Assembly (NCBI RefSeq): GCF_006538365.1
Contig: NZ_BJKN01000001.1
Span: 62,001 to 126,000 of the forward strand
Source: Moorella sp. E308F
Lineage (GTDB): Bacteria > Bacillota > DSM-521 > Neomoorellales > Neomoorellaceae
Reading direction: 5' to 3'
DNA length: 64,000 bases
Shown in pieces: positions 25,303 through 34,712 of this stretch (position 1 is the first letter of the stretch; each line of letters begins with the position of its first letter). The notes under the pieces are model-generated. The model made no database searches. It saw only the letters and a list, made by a program, of their open reading frames with translations, and had not been told where the DNA came from. The translations under genes and the position numbers were made by a program.

Positions 25303-26598
25303 TTATCCGTTCTTTACATTTTGCATCAGAACCACGCACTCAACATGACGGGTGTGGGGAAACAAGTCCACCGGCTGCACCGGGCCCGGGGTGAAGCCGG
25401 CTTCTCGCAGGTAGGCCAGGTCCCGGGCTAAAGTTGCCGGGTTACAGGAAACGTAGACAACCCGCCCGGGTGCCATGGCCGCCACTGCCGCCAGTACCCG
25501 GCGGTCGCAGCCGGCCCGGGGCGGGTCCAGGATAACAACTTCCGGCCGGTAGCCTGCCCCGGCCAGGCGGGGTAATACTACCTCGGCGGCCCCGGCACGG
25601 AACCTCGTATTGGTAATGTTATTTAAAGCAGCATTGCGCCGGGCGTACGCAATGGCCTCCGCTACCACTTCTACCCCGGTAACCCTTCCCGCCTGCCGGC
25701 TCAACCACAAGGCAATGGCCCCGCTGCCGCAGTAGGCATCGAGGACCTCTTCGCCGCCCTGCAGGCTGGTAAAGGCTGCTGCCTGGTTGTAGAGGGTCTC
25801 AGCCTGGACGGTGTTAACCTGAAAGAAGGTAGTAGCAGAGATATGGAAGCGTAGTTCTCCCAGACGCTCCTCCAGGTAATCCCGGCCGTAGAGGATAGTT
25901 TCCTCAACCGCCTCCCTGCTGTTATTAAAAGGCAAGGCTACCACTCCCACCAGCTCCAGGAAGCGGCCGGCCAGTTTCACCGCTAACTCCTTGCCGCCCG
26001 GCCAGCCCGCCTCAACCTCCAGGGCTACCAGCAACTCCCCTGTAGCCCGGCCCTGGCGCAGGGTCACGTGCTTGAGGCCCGGAGCCAGCCCCGGTAGCAG
26101 CCGGGCCATCTCCCGGGCCAGTTCCAGGAGACCGGCAGGTAAGAGGGGGCAATGAGAAGAGGGTACTACTTCATGGCTTCCCGGCCGATAAAAGCCCAGC
26201 CGGCCTCTCGCCACATGGAGCCGTACCTTATTGCGGTAGCCCCAAGGATTGGCCATTCCCACAACCGGCAAGACCCGGATGTCCCGCAAACCTCCCAGGC
26301 GCTGCAAGGCTTCTACAACCAGACGCCGTTTCCACAGCAGCTGGGCCCGGTAGTCCAGGTGCTGCAGGTGGCAGCCGCCGCAATGGTGCGCCTCTGGACA
26401 GGGAGGCAACACCCGGTCCGGGGAGGCTTTTTCGATCTCCAGCAGCCGGGCCAGGGCATAATTCTTCTTCCTGGCTACCAGTTCTATTTTTACCCTTTCC
26501 CCCGGCAGGGCCCCTGGTACAAAAACAGCCAGGCCGTCCTGCAAGCGCCCCACGCCAGCCCCTTCATGGGTTAACCCGGTAATGTCAACCTTTTCCAT
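25303..26598 (-). CDS. 23S rRNA (uracil-5-)-methyltransferase, RumA/RlmD family
   Basis: A 431-residue class of SAM-dependent m5U methyltransferase. An N-terminal TRAM domain (about residues 1-60) is followed by the iron-sulfur cysteines 'CPEAHHCGGCHLQHLDY'. The catalytic domain has 'DAYCGSGAIALWLS' (SAM), 'ILDPPRAGCD' and the catalytic 'YVSCNPATLARDL'. Firmicutes copies (RlmCD) modify U747 and/or U1939 of 23S rRNA. It starts 4 bases after the CPBP protease stop, so the two are co-transcribed. Confidence 0.95.
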   Translation of the reverse strand: MEKVDITGLTHEGAGVGRLQDGLAVFVPGALPGERVKIELVARKKNYALARLLEIEKASPDRVLPPCPEAHHCGGCHLQHLDYRAQLLWKRRLVVEALQRLGGLRDIRVLPVVGMANPWGYRNKVRLHVARGRLGFYRPGSHEVVPSSHCPLLPAGLLELAREMARLLPGLAPGLKHVTLRQGRATGELLVALEVEAGWPGGKELAVKLAGRFLELVGVVALPFNNSREAVEETILYGRDYLEERLGELRFHISATTFFQVNTVQAETLYNQAAAFTSLQGGEEVLDAYCGSGAIALWLSRQAGRVTGVEVVAEAIAYARRNAALNNITNTRFRAGAAEVVLPRLAGAGYRPEVVILDPPRAGCDRRVLAAVAAMAPGRVVYVSCNPATLARDLAYLREAGFTPGPVQPVDLFPHTRHVECVVLMQNVKNG

Positions 26599-26602
26599 AT
26601 CT

Positions 26603-27301
26603 TCAAACCCACCGCAGGGTAAAATAAAGGAGGAGAATCATAATGGTATTCCAGGTAGCATGGGCAACGATGGGGGTGAGGATATTTCCTGTCCGCTCAT
26701 AAAGGTAAGCCAGGCCCATGCCGCCGAGTGCAAGCGGCAAGAAACGCACCAGGTCCAGGTGCAGGAGGGCGAAGATCAGGCCGCTCCCCAGAAGGCCCCT
26801 GCCGAAGCCGTAGCGCGCTTTGAGGGCCGGGAAGAGAAACCCCCGGAAATAGAGTTCTTCCGTAACGGGAGCCAGAAAAGCACCGAGAAATAGCGGTATA
26901 GCCAGGTCACGGGGCTGCCGGGCGTTGATGACCAGTTCGGTAAAGGGCTGGGGGGCCTGGTCGGGTAAAAAGAACTGTAACAGACTGCCGACAATAACTA
27001 CCAGTAAAAATAAAACCAGGCCGCCTCCCAGGCCTGAAGCTATGGCCCGGACCAAAGAAGCGGCTTTTAAACCCACAGCTTCCAATCCCAGGCCGTTTTT
27101 CTTGCGCACGAAATAATGCAGTCCCCCCAGGACGGCCGCTCCCTGGGCCAGGCCCACCAACAGGTAACGGTAGGCCAGGGGTAACCAGGAAGCAAAGAAT
27201 CGGACCATTAACGCCGTACCATAACCTGCCGCCAGCATCCCCAGTAATACCAAAAGACACTGCCGTAAATTCCAGGGTATTTTCTCCGTTTCTCCTGTCA
27301 T
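26603..27301 (-). CDS. CPBP-family intramembrane metalloprotease
   Basis: A 232-residue polytopic protein of the CAAX-protease/bacteriocin-processing (CPBP) family. Catalytic motifs are EELYFRGFLFPALK, the His in 'ALLHLDLVRF' and 'ILTPIVAHATWN' (HxxxN). About seven membrane helices. The substrate is unknown; members mature peptides or confer bacteriocin immunity. I use ATG 27301 because GAGGTGG lies 7 bases upstream; the in-frame GTG at 27310 overlaps that site. Confidence 0.88.
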   Translation of the reverse strand: MTGETEKIPWNLRQCLLVLLGMLAAGYGTALMVRFFASWLPLAYRYLLVGLAQGAAVLGGLHYFVRKKNGLGLEAVGLKAASLVRAIASGLGGGLVLFLLVVIVGSLLQFFLPDQAPQPFTELVINARQPRDLAIPLFLGAFLAPVTEELYFRGFLFPALKARYGFGRGLLGSGLIFALLHLDLVRFLPLALGGMGLAYLYERTGNILTPIVAHATWNTIMILLLYFTLRWV

Positions 27302-27389
27302 AAATTCCACCTCATTAAACCTTTAACTAAACAGGCCTTATGGCCTAAATATATAACAACCCCGGATGTTTGAAAAGCCTCTATAGAAA

Positions 27390-29354
27390 TTATGCCAGCA
27401 ACTGCCGCCTCCGGCCGAGGTATTTTTCTACGGCGCTCACAAAGGTGGCATGGGACCAGGTTAAAGGAGAAACCGACAGGGGTTCGCCGGTAAAGGGGTC
27501 CAGTTGCTCCGGGAGCATCCCCGCCGGCGTTGCCCGTTCTGCCGCCCAGGTAAGAATACCGCGAGCCGCGGCCAGGTCATTTAAATTTTGCGCCCGTAAA
27601 GCGTGCCACTCGGCCAGCCACAGGGTACAGATAAACCATGGGTTACCCGGGGCCACCTGGAGGTTATCGCTTTTACGGAAGTAGTAATCCCCGGTATAGC
27701 GGGCCACTCCTCCTATTTCCGTCTTGACCTGCAGTCCTTCCTCCACTGCCGCTATAGTCCTGGTCAGGCGCGGGTCAGCCAGGGGTACCGCTTCCAGCAG
27801 GGCCAGGGCCGCGAGGCTGGCATCCAGGGTAAAATCAGGCACCAGGCGGCCGTCATCTTCCCTGTAAACTCCCCGGATGAAACGCCCCAGATCCGGGGAA
27901 TAGAGGTGTTCGCTAATCCCCCTCCCGACTTCCACCGCCGCCCGCCGGTAACGTTCTTCCCCGCCCGTGTCACCGGCCAGGCGCGCCATATCGGCAGCGG
28001 CAGTCAACCCGGCGTAGACGGCAGCCGCAGTAAAGGCAAAGATGCCGCGCCGCTCTTCCCAGAGGTCATAGCTCGGCAGGGGCAGGCCCAGGTCTGGATC
28101 GCGGTAATCCACCAGGAAATCGGCTGCCGGCCGTACCAGGGCCGGGTAGAGGTCGTGGATGAGACCCCAGTTCCGCCCCAGGCGGAAGGACTGGCCCAGG
28201 GCCCATAGGACCAGGGCTGTTTCATCTTCCTGGATGGGCAAAATGCGCTCACCCCGGTGCACCGGCGGTAACCAGCTGGATCCCAGGCTGCCGTCGGGAT
28301 TGTATTTTTGATAAAAAAAGCCGTCCTGCTCCAGCACCCGGGAGCAATAATAAAAAAAGCTGGCCGTTAACTCGCCATAGCCGGCTTGGTCCAGGGCATT
28401 GGCTACCAGGGCCCCATCTCGGGGCCAGCAATAGCCGTAGTGATCCCGGGCTTCCGCCAGGATGTCGCTATCGGTAGCCGCCAGGATCGCCCCCCTAGTA
28501 TCAATCTGGGTGCGCACGACCAGGAGGCTGCGGTGGTAGAGGGCAACTACCGCCGGGGGTAAATCGGCAAAGTCGCGTCCATTTTTATAGACCCAGCCCC
28601 GCCAGTAGGCCGCCGTGGCTGCCAGCAAGTTTTTTACCCCCTGGGACAGCACCCGGTTATTTAGCTCTCCGGCAACCGTAAAGTTCTCGGCAGCCACAAT
28701 CCAGTAGGTAATCTCTCCCCTCTCTCCCGCGGCCAGCTGCAGGCGAAAGCTAAAGGTACTGTCTACCGAACCGTGGTGGATGGGATGGCCTTCCAGCCAG
28801 CCGTCCTCGGCATCCCGCCAGGTGCCCTCGGCACCGCGAAAACGCTTGTTACCGGTGGCATACTGGAAAAAAATATTGGCCCCGGCGCGGCCATTGATTA
28901 AAAGGTAGAGCCCCCTTTTATAATGAAGTAAAACCTTCTGGTCCGGCAGGTAAGTCACTGTATCACCGATGGGGGATTCATTTAAAGTAAAATCATGATA
29001 AAAAAACAGCCGCACTTCCCGGGAGCGACCGGCCATGTTGTGAACCGTGATTCGAGCCAGGTAAATATCTTCTTGAAAATGAACGGCGTTGTTGATAATT
29101 ATTTCCAGTTCCATTCCATTATTCCTGGCCCGGCAATGGCCTACCAGGGTATCCGCTTCATACCCTACCTCCCGCTCCCACTCCCGGCTTCCCAGCCAGC
29201 TAAAATGGCCATCCACCCAGCAGCCCAGGCGATTCCTTTCCCCGCCGATGTGATTGGGCCAGCCAACATAAGGGTAATATAAGTCACGCATATTAAATTC
29301 AGCATCAAAATTAATCAACAAACGCCCGTTCCCCAGGGTCAGTTCTCGCGGCAT
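27390..29354 (-). CDS. Glycoside hydrolase family 15 (glucoamylase/glucodextranase-like)
   Basis: A 654-residue GH15 enzyme, cytoplasmic (no signal), releasing glucose from alpha-glucan or trehalose-type ends. A beta-sandwich N-terminal domain (about residues 1-260) precedes an (alpha/alpha)6 catalytic barrel. Catalytic regions are 'YDLWEERRGIFAFTAAAVYAG' (general acid Glu) and 'GMLPEQLDPFTGEPLSVSPLTWSHATFV' (general base Glu). 'HYGYCWPRDGALVANAL' is the substrate-binding signature. ATG 29354 sits behind AAGGGGTGA. Divergent from the DUF4912 and GH57 genes, all fitting glycogen handling. Some GH15 proteins are trehalases, so specificity is open. Confidence 0.9.
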   Translation of the reverse strand: MPRELTLGNGRLLINFDAEFNMRDLYYPYVGWPNHIGGERNRLGCWVDGHFSWLGSREWEREVGYEADTLVGHCRARNNGMELEIIINNAVHFQEDIYLARITVHNMAGRSREVRLFFYHDFTLNESPIGDTVTYLPDQKVLLHYKRGLYLLINGRAGANIFFQYATGNKRFRGAEGTWRDAEDGWLEGHPIHHGSVDSTFSFRLQLAAGERGEITYWIVAAENFTVAGELNNRVLSQGVKNLLAATAAYWRGWVYKNGRDFADLPPAVVALYHRSLLVVRTQIDTRGAILAATDSDILAEARDHYGYCWPRDGALVANALDQAGYGELTASFFYYCSRVLEQDGFFYQKYNPDGSLGSSWLPPVHRGERILPIQEDETALVLWALGQSFRLGRNWGLIHDLYPALVRPAADFLVDYRDPDLGLPLPSYDLWEERRGIFAFTAAAVYAGLTAAADMARLAGDTGGEERYRRAAVEVGRGISEHLYSPDLGRFIRGVYREDDGRLVPDFTLDASLAALALLEAVPLADPRLTRTIAAVEEGLQVKTEIGGVARYTGDYYFRKSDNLQVAPGNPWFICTLWLAEWHALRAQNLNDLAAARGILTWAAERATPAGMLPEQLDPFTGEPLSVSPLTWSHATFVSAVEKYLGRRRQLLA

Positions 29355-29473
29355 GGTTCTCACCCCTTCACTTTCCTCATCTTAACGGCAATAAAGTAAA
29401 GGTAAGTGGATATACTAAGCGATGAGTTTAACGGTCCTTTAGCATTATTCCACCAGAGAGCGGGGATTATTGC

Positions 29474-30070
29474 ATGATAACCTTTATTGCCCTGTTAATC
29501 ATAGCCATCCTGGCCGGGGCGCTCTTCTGGTACCGGCGCCGGCAGGCCGCCCAACCGGCTGCCAAACCCTTGCCAGTCCCAGCACCGGCAGGCCGGGAGT
29601 TGCCGGCAAAATATGGTAAAGATGAAGTTGTCCTCATGGTCAAGGACCCCTACTGGCTCTATGCCTACTGGGAATTAAGCGATGCCAAAAAGGAGGAACT
29701 TAAGCGTCGCTTTGGCCCGGGTGCCTGGGAAAAGTCCCGTCCTTTACTCAGGGTTTACGACCTTACCAACCACCCCTATGATTTTCTCCAGGCACCCTTT
29801 TTTGAAATAGCCATTACGGACATGGCCGACAACTGGTATATCCACACCGGTAAACCCTCCAGCACCTTTTGCGTTGACCTGGGACGCTGGTTTCCGGAAT
29901 ATGGTTTTGTTACCATAGCCCGGTCCAATATCGTCACTACCCCGGCCGATAAACCCAGCAGCGTTATTGACCCCTTATGGCCGCCCCTGGAAGCCTGCTG
30001 GCAGGCGGTGGAACGTTACGGTAAAGCAAAAGGTTTCAGCTCTATCCAGCTGGTAAAAACACAAAAATAA
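29474..30070 (+). CDS. DUF4912 protein with N-terminal membrane anchor
   Basis: A 198-residue protein: an N-terminal transmembrane helix (residues 2-20), a proline/alanine linker, then a DUF4912 domain ('DEVVLMVKDPYWLYAYWELSD...PLLRVYDLTNHPY...WYIHTGKPSSTFCVDLGRW'). The domain resembles carbohydrate-binding modules and is often encoded next to GH57 enzymes, as here (108 bases before the branching enzyme). Likely role: tethering glycogen or an enzyme at the membrane, which is inference. The ribosome binding site is weak (CGGGGA). Confidence 0.8.
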   Translation: MITFIALLIIAILAGALFWYRRRQAAQPAAKPLPVPAPAGRELPAKYGKDEVVLMVKDPYWLYAYWELSDAKKEELKRRFGPGAWEKSRPLLRVYDLTNHPYDFLQAPFFEIAITDMADNWYIHTGKPSSTFCVDLGRWFPEYGFVTIARSNIVTTPADKPSSVIDPLWPPLEACWQAVERYGKAKGFSSIQLVKTQK

Positions 30071-30177
30071 GGGCGGGCCTCCTAGAAATAAGACCCGTCC
30101 CTATATCATTTACATAAAAGGCTTTCATGCAATTGGTCCGGACCAACTCCAGCCAGCAACAAGAAAGGAAGAAACTT

Positions 30178-31764
30178 ATGCCCCGTGGTTATGTCGCCCT
30201 GGTATTACACGCTCATTTACCGTATGTCCGTGATACGGAAGACGAATTTTCCCTGGCCGAAAAATGGTTCCACGAAGCTGTCACCGAAACCTATATCCCC
30301 TTGATCCATGTCTGCCAGCGCCTGAATCGGGACCGGATACCCTATAAATTGACCCTCTCTTTAAGCCCCCCTTTGACTGCTATGATGGCCGATAACCTGG
30401 TCCAGGAGCATTACCGCCGTTACCTGGAACGCCTGCGGGAGCTGGCCGCCCGGGAGGTCTGGCGTACCAGGAACGATCCGCGCTTTCACCTGGTGGCCCG
30501 CATGTACCAGGACCTTTTTGAAAGCATCTACCGCACTTACCTGGCATACGGAGGCAACCTGATCAGTGCCTTCCGGGAACTCCAGGACAGCGGCAACGTG
30601 GAAATAATAACCTGCGCCGCCACCCACGGCTACCTGCCTTTAATCGGCCTGCAGCGAGAAGTAGTCCGTGCTCAGGTAGAAGTGGCAGTCAATAACCACC
30701 GCCGCCTCTTCGGCCGGCCGCCGATGGGCCTGTGGCTGCCCGAATGTGCCTATAACCCTGGAGATGACGCCATTTTAAGGGATTACGGCATTAAATACTT
30801 CTTCGTCGATGCCCACGGCCTCCTTTACGCCACACCGCGGCCCCGCTACAGCATTTTTGCCCCCGTCTACACCCCGGCAGGAGTTGCTGCCTTCGGCCGC
30901 GACCTGGAGTCTTCGGAGCAGGTGTGGAGTGCCCAGGAAGGCTACCCGGGGGACTTCGATTACCGGGAGTTTTACCGGGATATCGGCTATGACCTGGACT
31001 TTGAATATATTAAGCCCTATATCCATCCTTCCGGCCTGCGATTGGATACGGGTATGAAATACTACCGCATCACCGGTAAGTCCAACTATAAGGAGCCCTA
31101 TGTACCGGAATGGGCTAGTTTCAAAGCCCACACCCACGCCGGCAACTTCCTGTTTAACAGGGAACACCAGATTAACTACCTGGCCGATTACATGGACCGG
31201 CCGCCCCTCATTGTCTGCCCCTATGACGCCGAGCTCTTCGGGCACTGGTGGTTCGAAGGACCCCAGTTCCTGGAATCGCTCTTCCGCCAGGTGGCGGGGC
31301 TCGCCCATCAACCCTTTACCTTTATCACGCCAAGCGAGTACCTGGAGCGTTTCCCCGTCAACCAGCCGGCCACGCCCTGCATGTCCAGCTGGGGGAATAA
31401 CGGTTATAACGAGGTCTGGCTGGAGGGTTCCAACGACTGGATTTACCGCCATCTCCACCACGCTGCTGACGAGATGATCCGACTGTCCAACCAGCACCCG
31501 GAGGCCACGGGCCTGCTGCTGCGCGCCTTAAACCAGGCCGCCCGGGAACTCCTGGTGGCCCAGAGCAGTGACTGGGCCTTCATCATGAAAACCGGGACCA
31601 TGGTAGATTACGCCGTCCAGCGGACGAAAAAACACCTGCTGAATTTCTGGGATCTCACCCGGTCAGTAAAAAATAACGACCTGGACCCTGAAAAGGTCCA
31701 GGCCCTGGAGGACGCTAATAATATCTTTCCGGATATAAACTATAGGGTTTTTGCCAGCAGATAA
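30178..31764 (+). CDS. GH57 1,4-alpha-glucan branching enzyme
   Basis: A 528-residue GH57 branching enzyme that introduces alpha-1,6 branches into glycogen. The N-terminal 'YVALVLHAHLPYVRD', the nucleophile region 'GLWLPECAYNPG' (Glu) and the acid/base region 'CPYDAELFGHWWFEGP' (Asp) are intact, and the C-terminal helical domain has 'SWGNNGYNEVWLEGSNDWIYRHLHHA'. ATG 30178 is chosen because AAAGGAAG precedes it; an ATG at 30127 has no site. Ends 17 bases from the convergent superoxide dismutase gene. Confidence 0.95.
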   Translation: MPRGYVALVLHAHLPYVRDTEDEFSLAEKWFHEAVTETYIPLIHVCQRLNRDRIPYKLTLSLSPPLTAMMADNLVQEHYRRYLERLRELAAREVWRTRNDPRFHLVARMYQDLFESIYRTYLAYGGNLISAFRELQDSGNVEIITCAATHGYLPLIGLQREVVRAQVEVAVNNHRRLFGRPPMGLWLPECAYNPGDDAILRDYGIKYFFVDAHGLLYATPRPRYSIFAPVYTPAGVAAFGRDLESSEQVWSAQEGYPGDFDYREFYRDIGYDLDFEYIKPYIHPSGLRLDTGMKYYRITGKSNYKEPYVPEWASFKAHTHAGNFLFNREHQINYLADYMDRPPLIVCPYDAELFGHWWFEGPQFLESLFRQVAGLAHQPFTFITPSEYLERFPVNQPATPCMSSWGNNGYNEVWLEGSNDWIYRHLHHAADEMIRLSNQHPEATGLLLRALNQAARELLVAQSSDWAFIMKTGTMVDYAVQRTKKHLLNFWDLTRSVKNNDLDPEKVQALEDANNIFPDINYRVFASR

Positions 31765-31780
31765 GGTCCTCCGGACTGTA

Positions 31781-32458
31781 TCAGGGCAGATAACCAGCCA
31801 GGCTTAAGGGTACCAGGGCCGGCAATGCGAGTTGCAGTCGCCGCTCTACCTCCGGCCAGTTGACCAGCTGCCACCAGTCCTTAACATAATCGGCGCGCCG
31901 GTTCTGGTAGTCCAGGTAATAGGCGTGTTCCCAGACATCGAGGACCAGGATGGGAATGGCCCCCCACTGGGTCAAATCCTGGTGCTTTTCTGCCGTCAGG
32001 ATTTCCAGGCGGCCCCAGGCCGGCTGCCAGGCCAGGATGGCCCAGCCGGAGCCCTCCACATCTACAGCCGCCCGGCTAAACTGTTCCTGGAAGGCAGCTT
32101 GGCTACCAAAATAGCTGTTTATTTTCTCCCGCAATAAACTCCCCGGCCCTCTCCCGCTCCAGGGAGCCATTACCGTCCAGTAGATGCTGTGCAGGATATG
32201 CCCGGACCCGTGAAAGGCCAGCTCCCGCTCCCAGTGCTTTACCAGGGCAAAGTCGCCCTTCTGCCGGGCCTCAACCAGTTTTAATTCCGCTTTGTTGAGC
32301 CCCTCAACATAGGCCAGATGGTGGCGGTCGTGGTGGAGGCGCAACTGCCTCTCGCTGATGACCGGTTCCAGGGCATCATAAGGATAAGGTAAAGGCGGCA
32401 ACCGGTGCTCGCCGGGAGGCACGGGAGGAGATAACCAGAAGTTTTGTGCTTCTTCCAT
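31781..32458 (-). CDS. Superoxide dismutase (Fe/Mn family)
   Basis: A 225-residue Fe/Mn superoxide dismutase (2 O2- to H2O2 + O2). Metal ligands are His42 (LRLHHDRHH), His90 (GHILHSIYW), Asp174 and His178 (LDVWEHAYYLDYQN). An N-terminal extension of about 17 residues precedes the usual 'HRLPPLPYPYDALEPVIS'. Metal preference cannot be read securely. Ribosome binding site AGGGAGG. SOD is notable in a strict anaerobe and complements rubrerythrin at the left edge. Confidence 0.94.
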   Translation of the reverse strand: MEEAQNFWLSPPVPPGEHRLPPLPYPYDALEPVISERQLRLHHDRHHLAYVEGLNKAELKLVEARQKGDFALVKHWERELAFHGSGHILHSIYWTVMAPWSGRGPGSLLREKINSYFGSQAAFQEQFSRAAVDVEGSGWAILAWQPAWGRLEILTAEKHQDLTQWGAIPILVLDVWEHAYYLDYQNRRADYVKDWWQLVNWPEVERRLQLALPALVPLSLAGYLP

Positions 32459-32514
32459 ATTATATCCTCCCTGGAAGTTGTTTCTTTATAGCTTATGCGC
32501 CGTCCATAAAAAAG

Positions 32515-33426
32515 CTACTCCGCCAGCCGGAAATGGGGGCTGGCCCGGTGGGCCGCCTCTAAAGCCTCTTTAAACTCCTCTCGGGTAATCCGCCGGCTCA
32601 AAGGGCCGTAGCGATAGGCCTCGCAGGCCGGGTAATACTGGTTCATGACGTTGATATAGGCATGGGGTGAGATTTCCCGGGCGATAAACTCCATGACCTC
32701 CCCGGTTCCGGCCAGGCCCTCCGGTAGGACCAGGTGACGGATAATTAACCCTCGCCTTGCTATTCCCTCGTCATCCACCTGCAGGTCGCCCACCTGGCGC
32801 TGCATTTCTTTAATGGCTATCTTTGCCACCCGGGGATAATCCGGTACATGGGAAAGGCGTCTGCCAACCTCAGGATCGGCATACTTGAAGTCCGGCATGT
32901 AGATGTCTATGAGGCCGGCAATCTCCTCCAGGGTCGCCTTTTCTTCATAGCCGCCGCAGTTATAGACCAGAGGTAACCGCAAACCTTTTTCGGCGGCAAT
33001 GGCCAGGGCGGCGATAATCTGGGGGACATAGTGGGACGGCGTTACCAGATTAATATTATGGCAGCCCCGGTCCTGCAACGATAGCATTATGCGGGCCAGC
33101 GTCTCCAGGGAAACCTTTTCGCCATGTTGACCGCGGCTGATATCGAAGTTCTGGCAAAAAACGCAGGCTAAGTTGCAGTGGCTGAAGAAAATGGTCCCGG
33201 AGCCACCTCGCCCTACCAGGGGTGGCTCCTCGCCAAAGTGGGGACCGTAGCCGCCGATTTCCACCTCCCAGCTCGCCCGGCAAAAGCCCAATTCCCCTTT
33301 TTGCCGGTTGACATGGCAATGGTGGGGACAAACAGTGCAATCTTTAAGGCGTTCCATGAGACCGGCAGCCAGGTCCTTTAGCCTGCCGCTCCTGGAGCTA
33401 TCGATATACCCAGGATAATCAGTCAT
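32515..33426 (-). CDS. Radical SAM protein, PflA-like (pyruvate formate-lyase activating enzyme related)
   Basis: A 303-residue radical SAM protein. The cluster motif 'SHCNLACVFCQNFDIS' is CxxxCxxC-type, preceded by a Cys-rich N-terminus (CTVCPHHCHVNRQKGELGFC) as in the PflX/YjjW-like group. 'YNCGGYEE' and 'IYMPDFKYADPEVGRRLS' are typical of these proteins. The glycyl-radical or other substrate is unknown, and no glycyl-radical enzyme gene is nearby. ATG 33426 has AAGGGGG upstream. Confidence 0.88.
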   Translation of the reverse strand: MTDYPGYIDSSRSGRLKDLAAGLMERLKDCTVCPHHCHVNRQKGELGFCRASWEVEIGGYGPHFGEEPPLVGRGGSGTIFFSHCNLACVFCQNFDISRGQHGEKVSLETLARIMLSLQDRGCHNINLVTPSHYVPQIIAALAIAAEKGLRLPLVYNCGGYEEKATLEEIAGLIDIYMPDFKYADPEVGRRLSHVPDYPRVAKIAIKEMQRQVGDLQVDDEGIARRGLIIRHLVLPEGLAGTGEVMEFIAREISPHAYINVMNQYYPACEAYRYGPLSRRITREEFKEALEAAHRASPHFRLAE

Positions 33427-33473
33427 AAAGGTCCCCCTTGAAGTACTATTCTTTGCTTAGGGTAACCCGGGGC

Positions 33474-33959
33474 TTACTTTTTTAGCCCAACACACTCACC
33501 TGCCTGTGGCAGCGCTTTCAGCCATTTTACATATTCTTTTTGCTCGCTCACTATTTTGACAAGCCTTTCGTCAGCTGTCCAATATTCACAGGTTTCGCCC
33601 GTATTTTCGGTTACTATTTCCGCGACGGCCATGAAAACTGCATCATACAGCGTAGGCATATCAAAATGCTTACCGAGCTCCCAGGCCCGTCCCATCACCA
33701 TATTGTCGTTCAGGTATTCGACCCCGGGAAACTGCTGGAACTCCGCCCATAAATCATCGGCATCCGGAGTGCTCAATTCTCCTCTCTTGCATTTTTGCCG
33801 CAAAACGCTTCCTACTTCGGCCCAGGCAAACGCAGGAAGGACAATTATTTTACGTTCTTCAATTATCCTTCGCATCAGCGCCGTGGCTTTATCGCTGTCT
33901 TCTTCCTCGACAAGCACTTTCATTAGAACGGAAGTATCCAGGCAGATATAGCTACTCAT
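33474..33959 (-). CDS. PIN-domain toxin (VapC-like RNase)
   Basis: A 161-residue PIN-domain protein with the four acidic metal-binding residues in the right places: Asp8 (CLDTSVLMK), Glu48 (WAEVGSVLR), Asp106 (TLYDAVFMAVAE) and Asp130 (YWTADERL). VapC toxins cleave RNA, often tRNA or rRNA. It overlaps the antitoxin gene by 8 bases, antitoxin first, the usual type II toxin-antitoxin order. Confidence 0.9.
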   Translation of the reverse strand: MSSYICLDTSVLMKVLVEEEDSDKATALMRRIIEERKIIVLPAFAWAEVGSVLRQKCKRGELSTPDADDLWAEFQQFPGVEYLNDNMVMGRAWELGKHFDMPTLYDAVFMAVAEIVTENTGETCEYWTADERLVKIVSEQKEYVKWLKALPQAGECVGLKK

Positions 33960-34254
33960 GCCTGCCCAACCTTTCCCGCAGTTCGCGGATCACTGCCACG
34001 GAATCTCCCCGGGCCTCTGTTTTCCTGGCAACCCTCGCCCTTAACCGGAGCATCCTGTCCAGGCTTTCTCTCCTGGCCTGGGATAAAATATCCACGGCAT
34101 CGTATTTTCGCATCCTCTCAAACGTGTCTGCATCAACCAGATACGCGACAGGCTTTGACCGCTGGACAATGACCGCCGGAGCTTTTGTCCTGGCTATTTC
34201 TGCCAGGATCTCACGGATATTTCTCCTAACGTCTGTTACGTTTACTATATGCAT
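33952..34254 (-). CDS. Phd/YefM-family antitoxin
   Basis: A 100-residue antitoxin with the Phd/YefM fold at its N-terminus (VNVTDVRRNIREILAEIA...PAVIVQRSKPVAYLVDADTFERM), followed by a charged helical tail (RRESLDRMLRLRARVARKTEARG) that would block the PIN toxin. ATG 34254 follows AGGAGTGATT; an upstream Met at 34287 lacks a site. The pair probably autoregulates through the Phd domain. Confidence 0.88.
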   Translation of the reverse strand: MHIVNVTDVRRNIREILAEIARTKAPAVIVQRSKPVAYLVDADTFERMRKYDAVDILSQARRESLDRMLRLRARVARKTEARGDSVAVIRELRERLGRHE

Positions 34255-34297
34255 TAGAATCACTCCTAAATGTGTTTTTAGGATCATTATATACTTG

Positions 34298-34677
34298 ATG
34301 GCTAAAAATTACAAACTTGTACGGGAGGAATCGGGCAGTTTCTCCGCCACCTTCCCCGGCCCGGTATTCCCGGGGCGCATAGCCAATGGCCCCCCTGGTG
34401 ATGGCGCTGCCATTCGTCGGGGAAACCGGCCACAGCATAGGCCGCCCGGCCATGGTCAAAAATAAGCTCGCTGCCGTCCAAAGAAGTACAGGAAGCCAGC
34501 AAGCAGCTGGCCGAACGCCGCACCAATCTCTATCTGTACATTAAAGATAAATTTGATATTATGGTTTTGGGTTTGCCCCGAACTTTTCACTATGGGCCGG
34601 GTATGGGAACCAATCCCATCATTTTGCCTCAAGCCATCAGCGCCAACCTGGCGCTAAATTTCGATGTTGGTAAATAA
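34298..34677 (+). pseudogene. Remnant of a LarA/DUF2088-like (lactate racemase-type) gene, at least two frameshifts
   Basis: Three consecutive pieces in different frames read as one protein end: frame from ATG 34298 ('KLVREESGSFSATFPGP'), then a second frame around 34415-34475 ('ALPFVGETGHSIGRPAMVK'), then a third from 34477 to TAA 34677 ('FDIMVLGLPRTFHYGPGMG', 'ILPQAISANLA'). The last part looks like the C-terminal region of nickel-dependent lactate racemase-like DUF2088 proteins, recognised from memory only. No upstream part of the gene remains, and there is no ribosome binding site. Confidence 0.55.
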
Positions 34678-34712
34678 ACACTTAAAACCAGGTTTTCCGG
34701 GAGGTCCTTATT

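Noticed and set aside
34226-34526. Overlapping minus-strand frames downstream of the antitoxin promoter region.
   Set aside because: They are antisense to the frameshifted LarA-like remnant and have no start signals.
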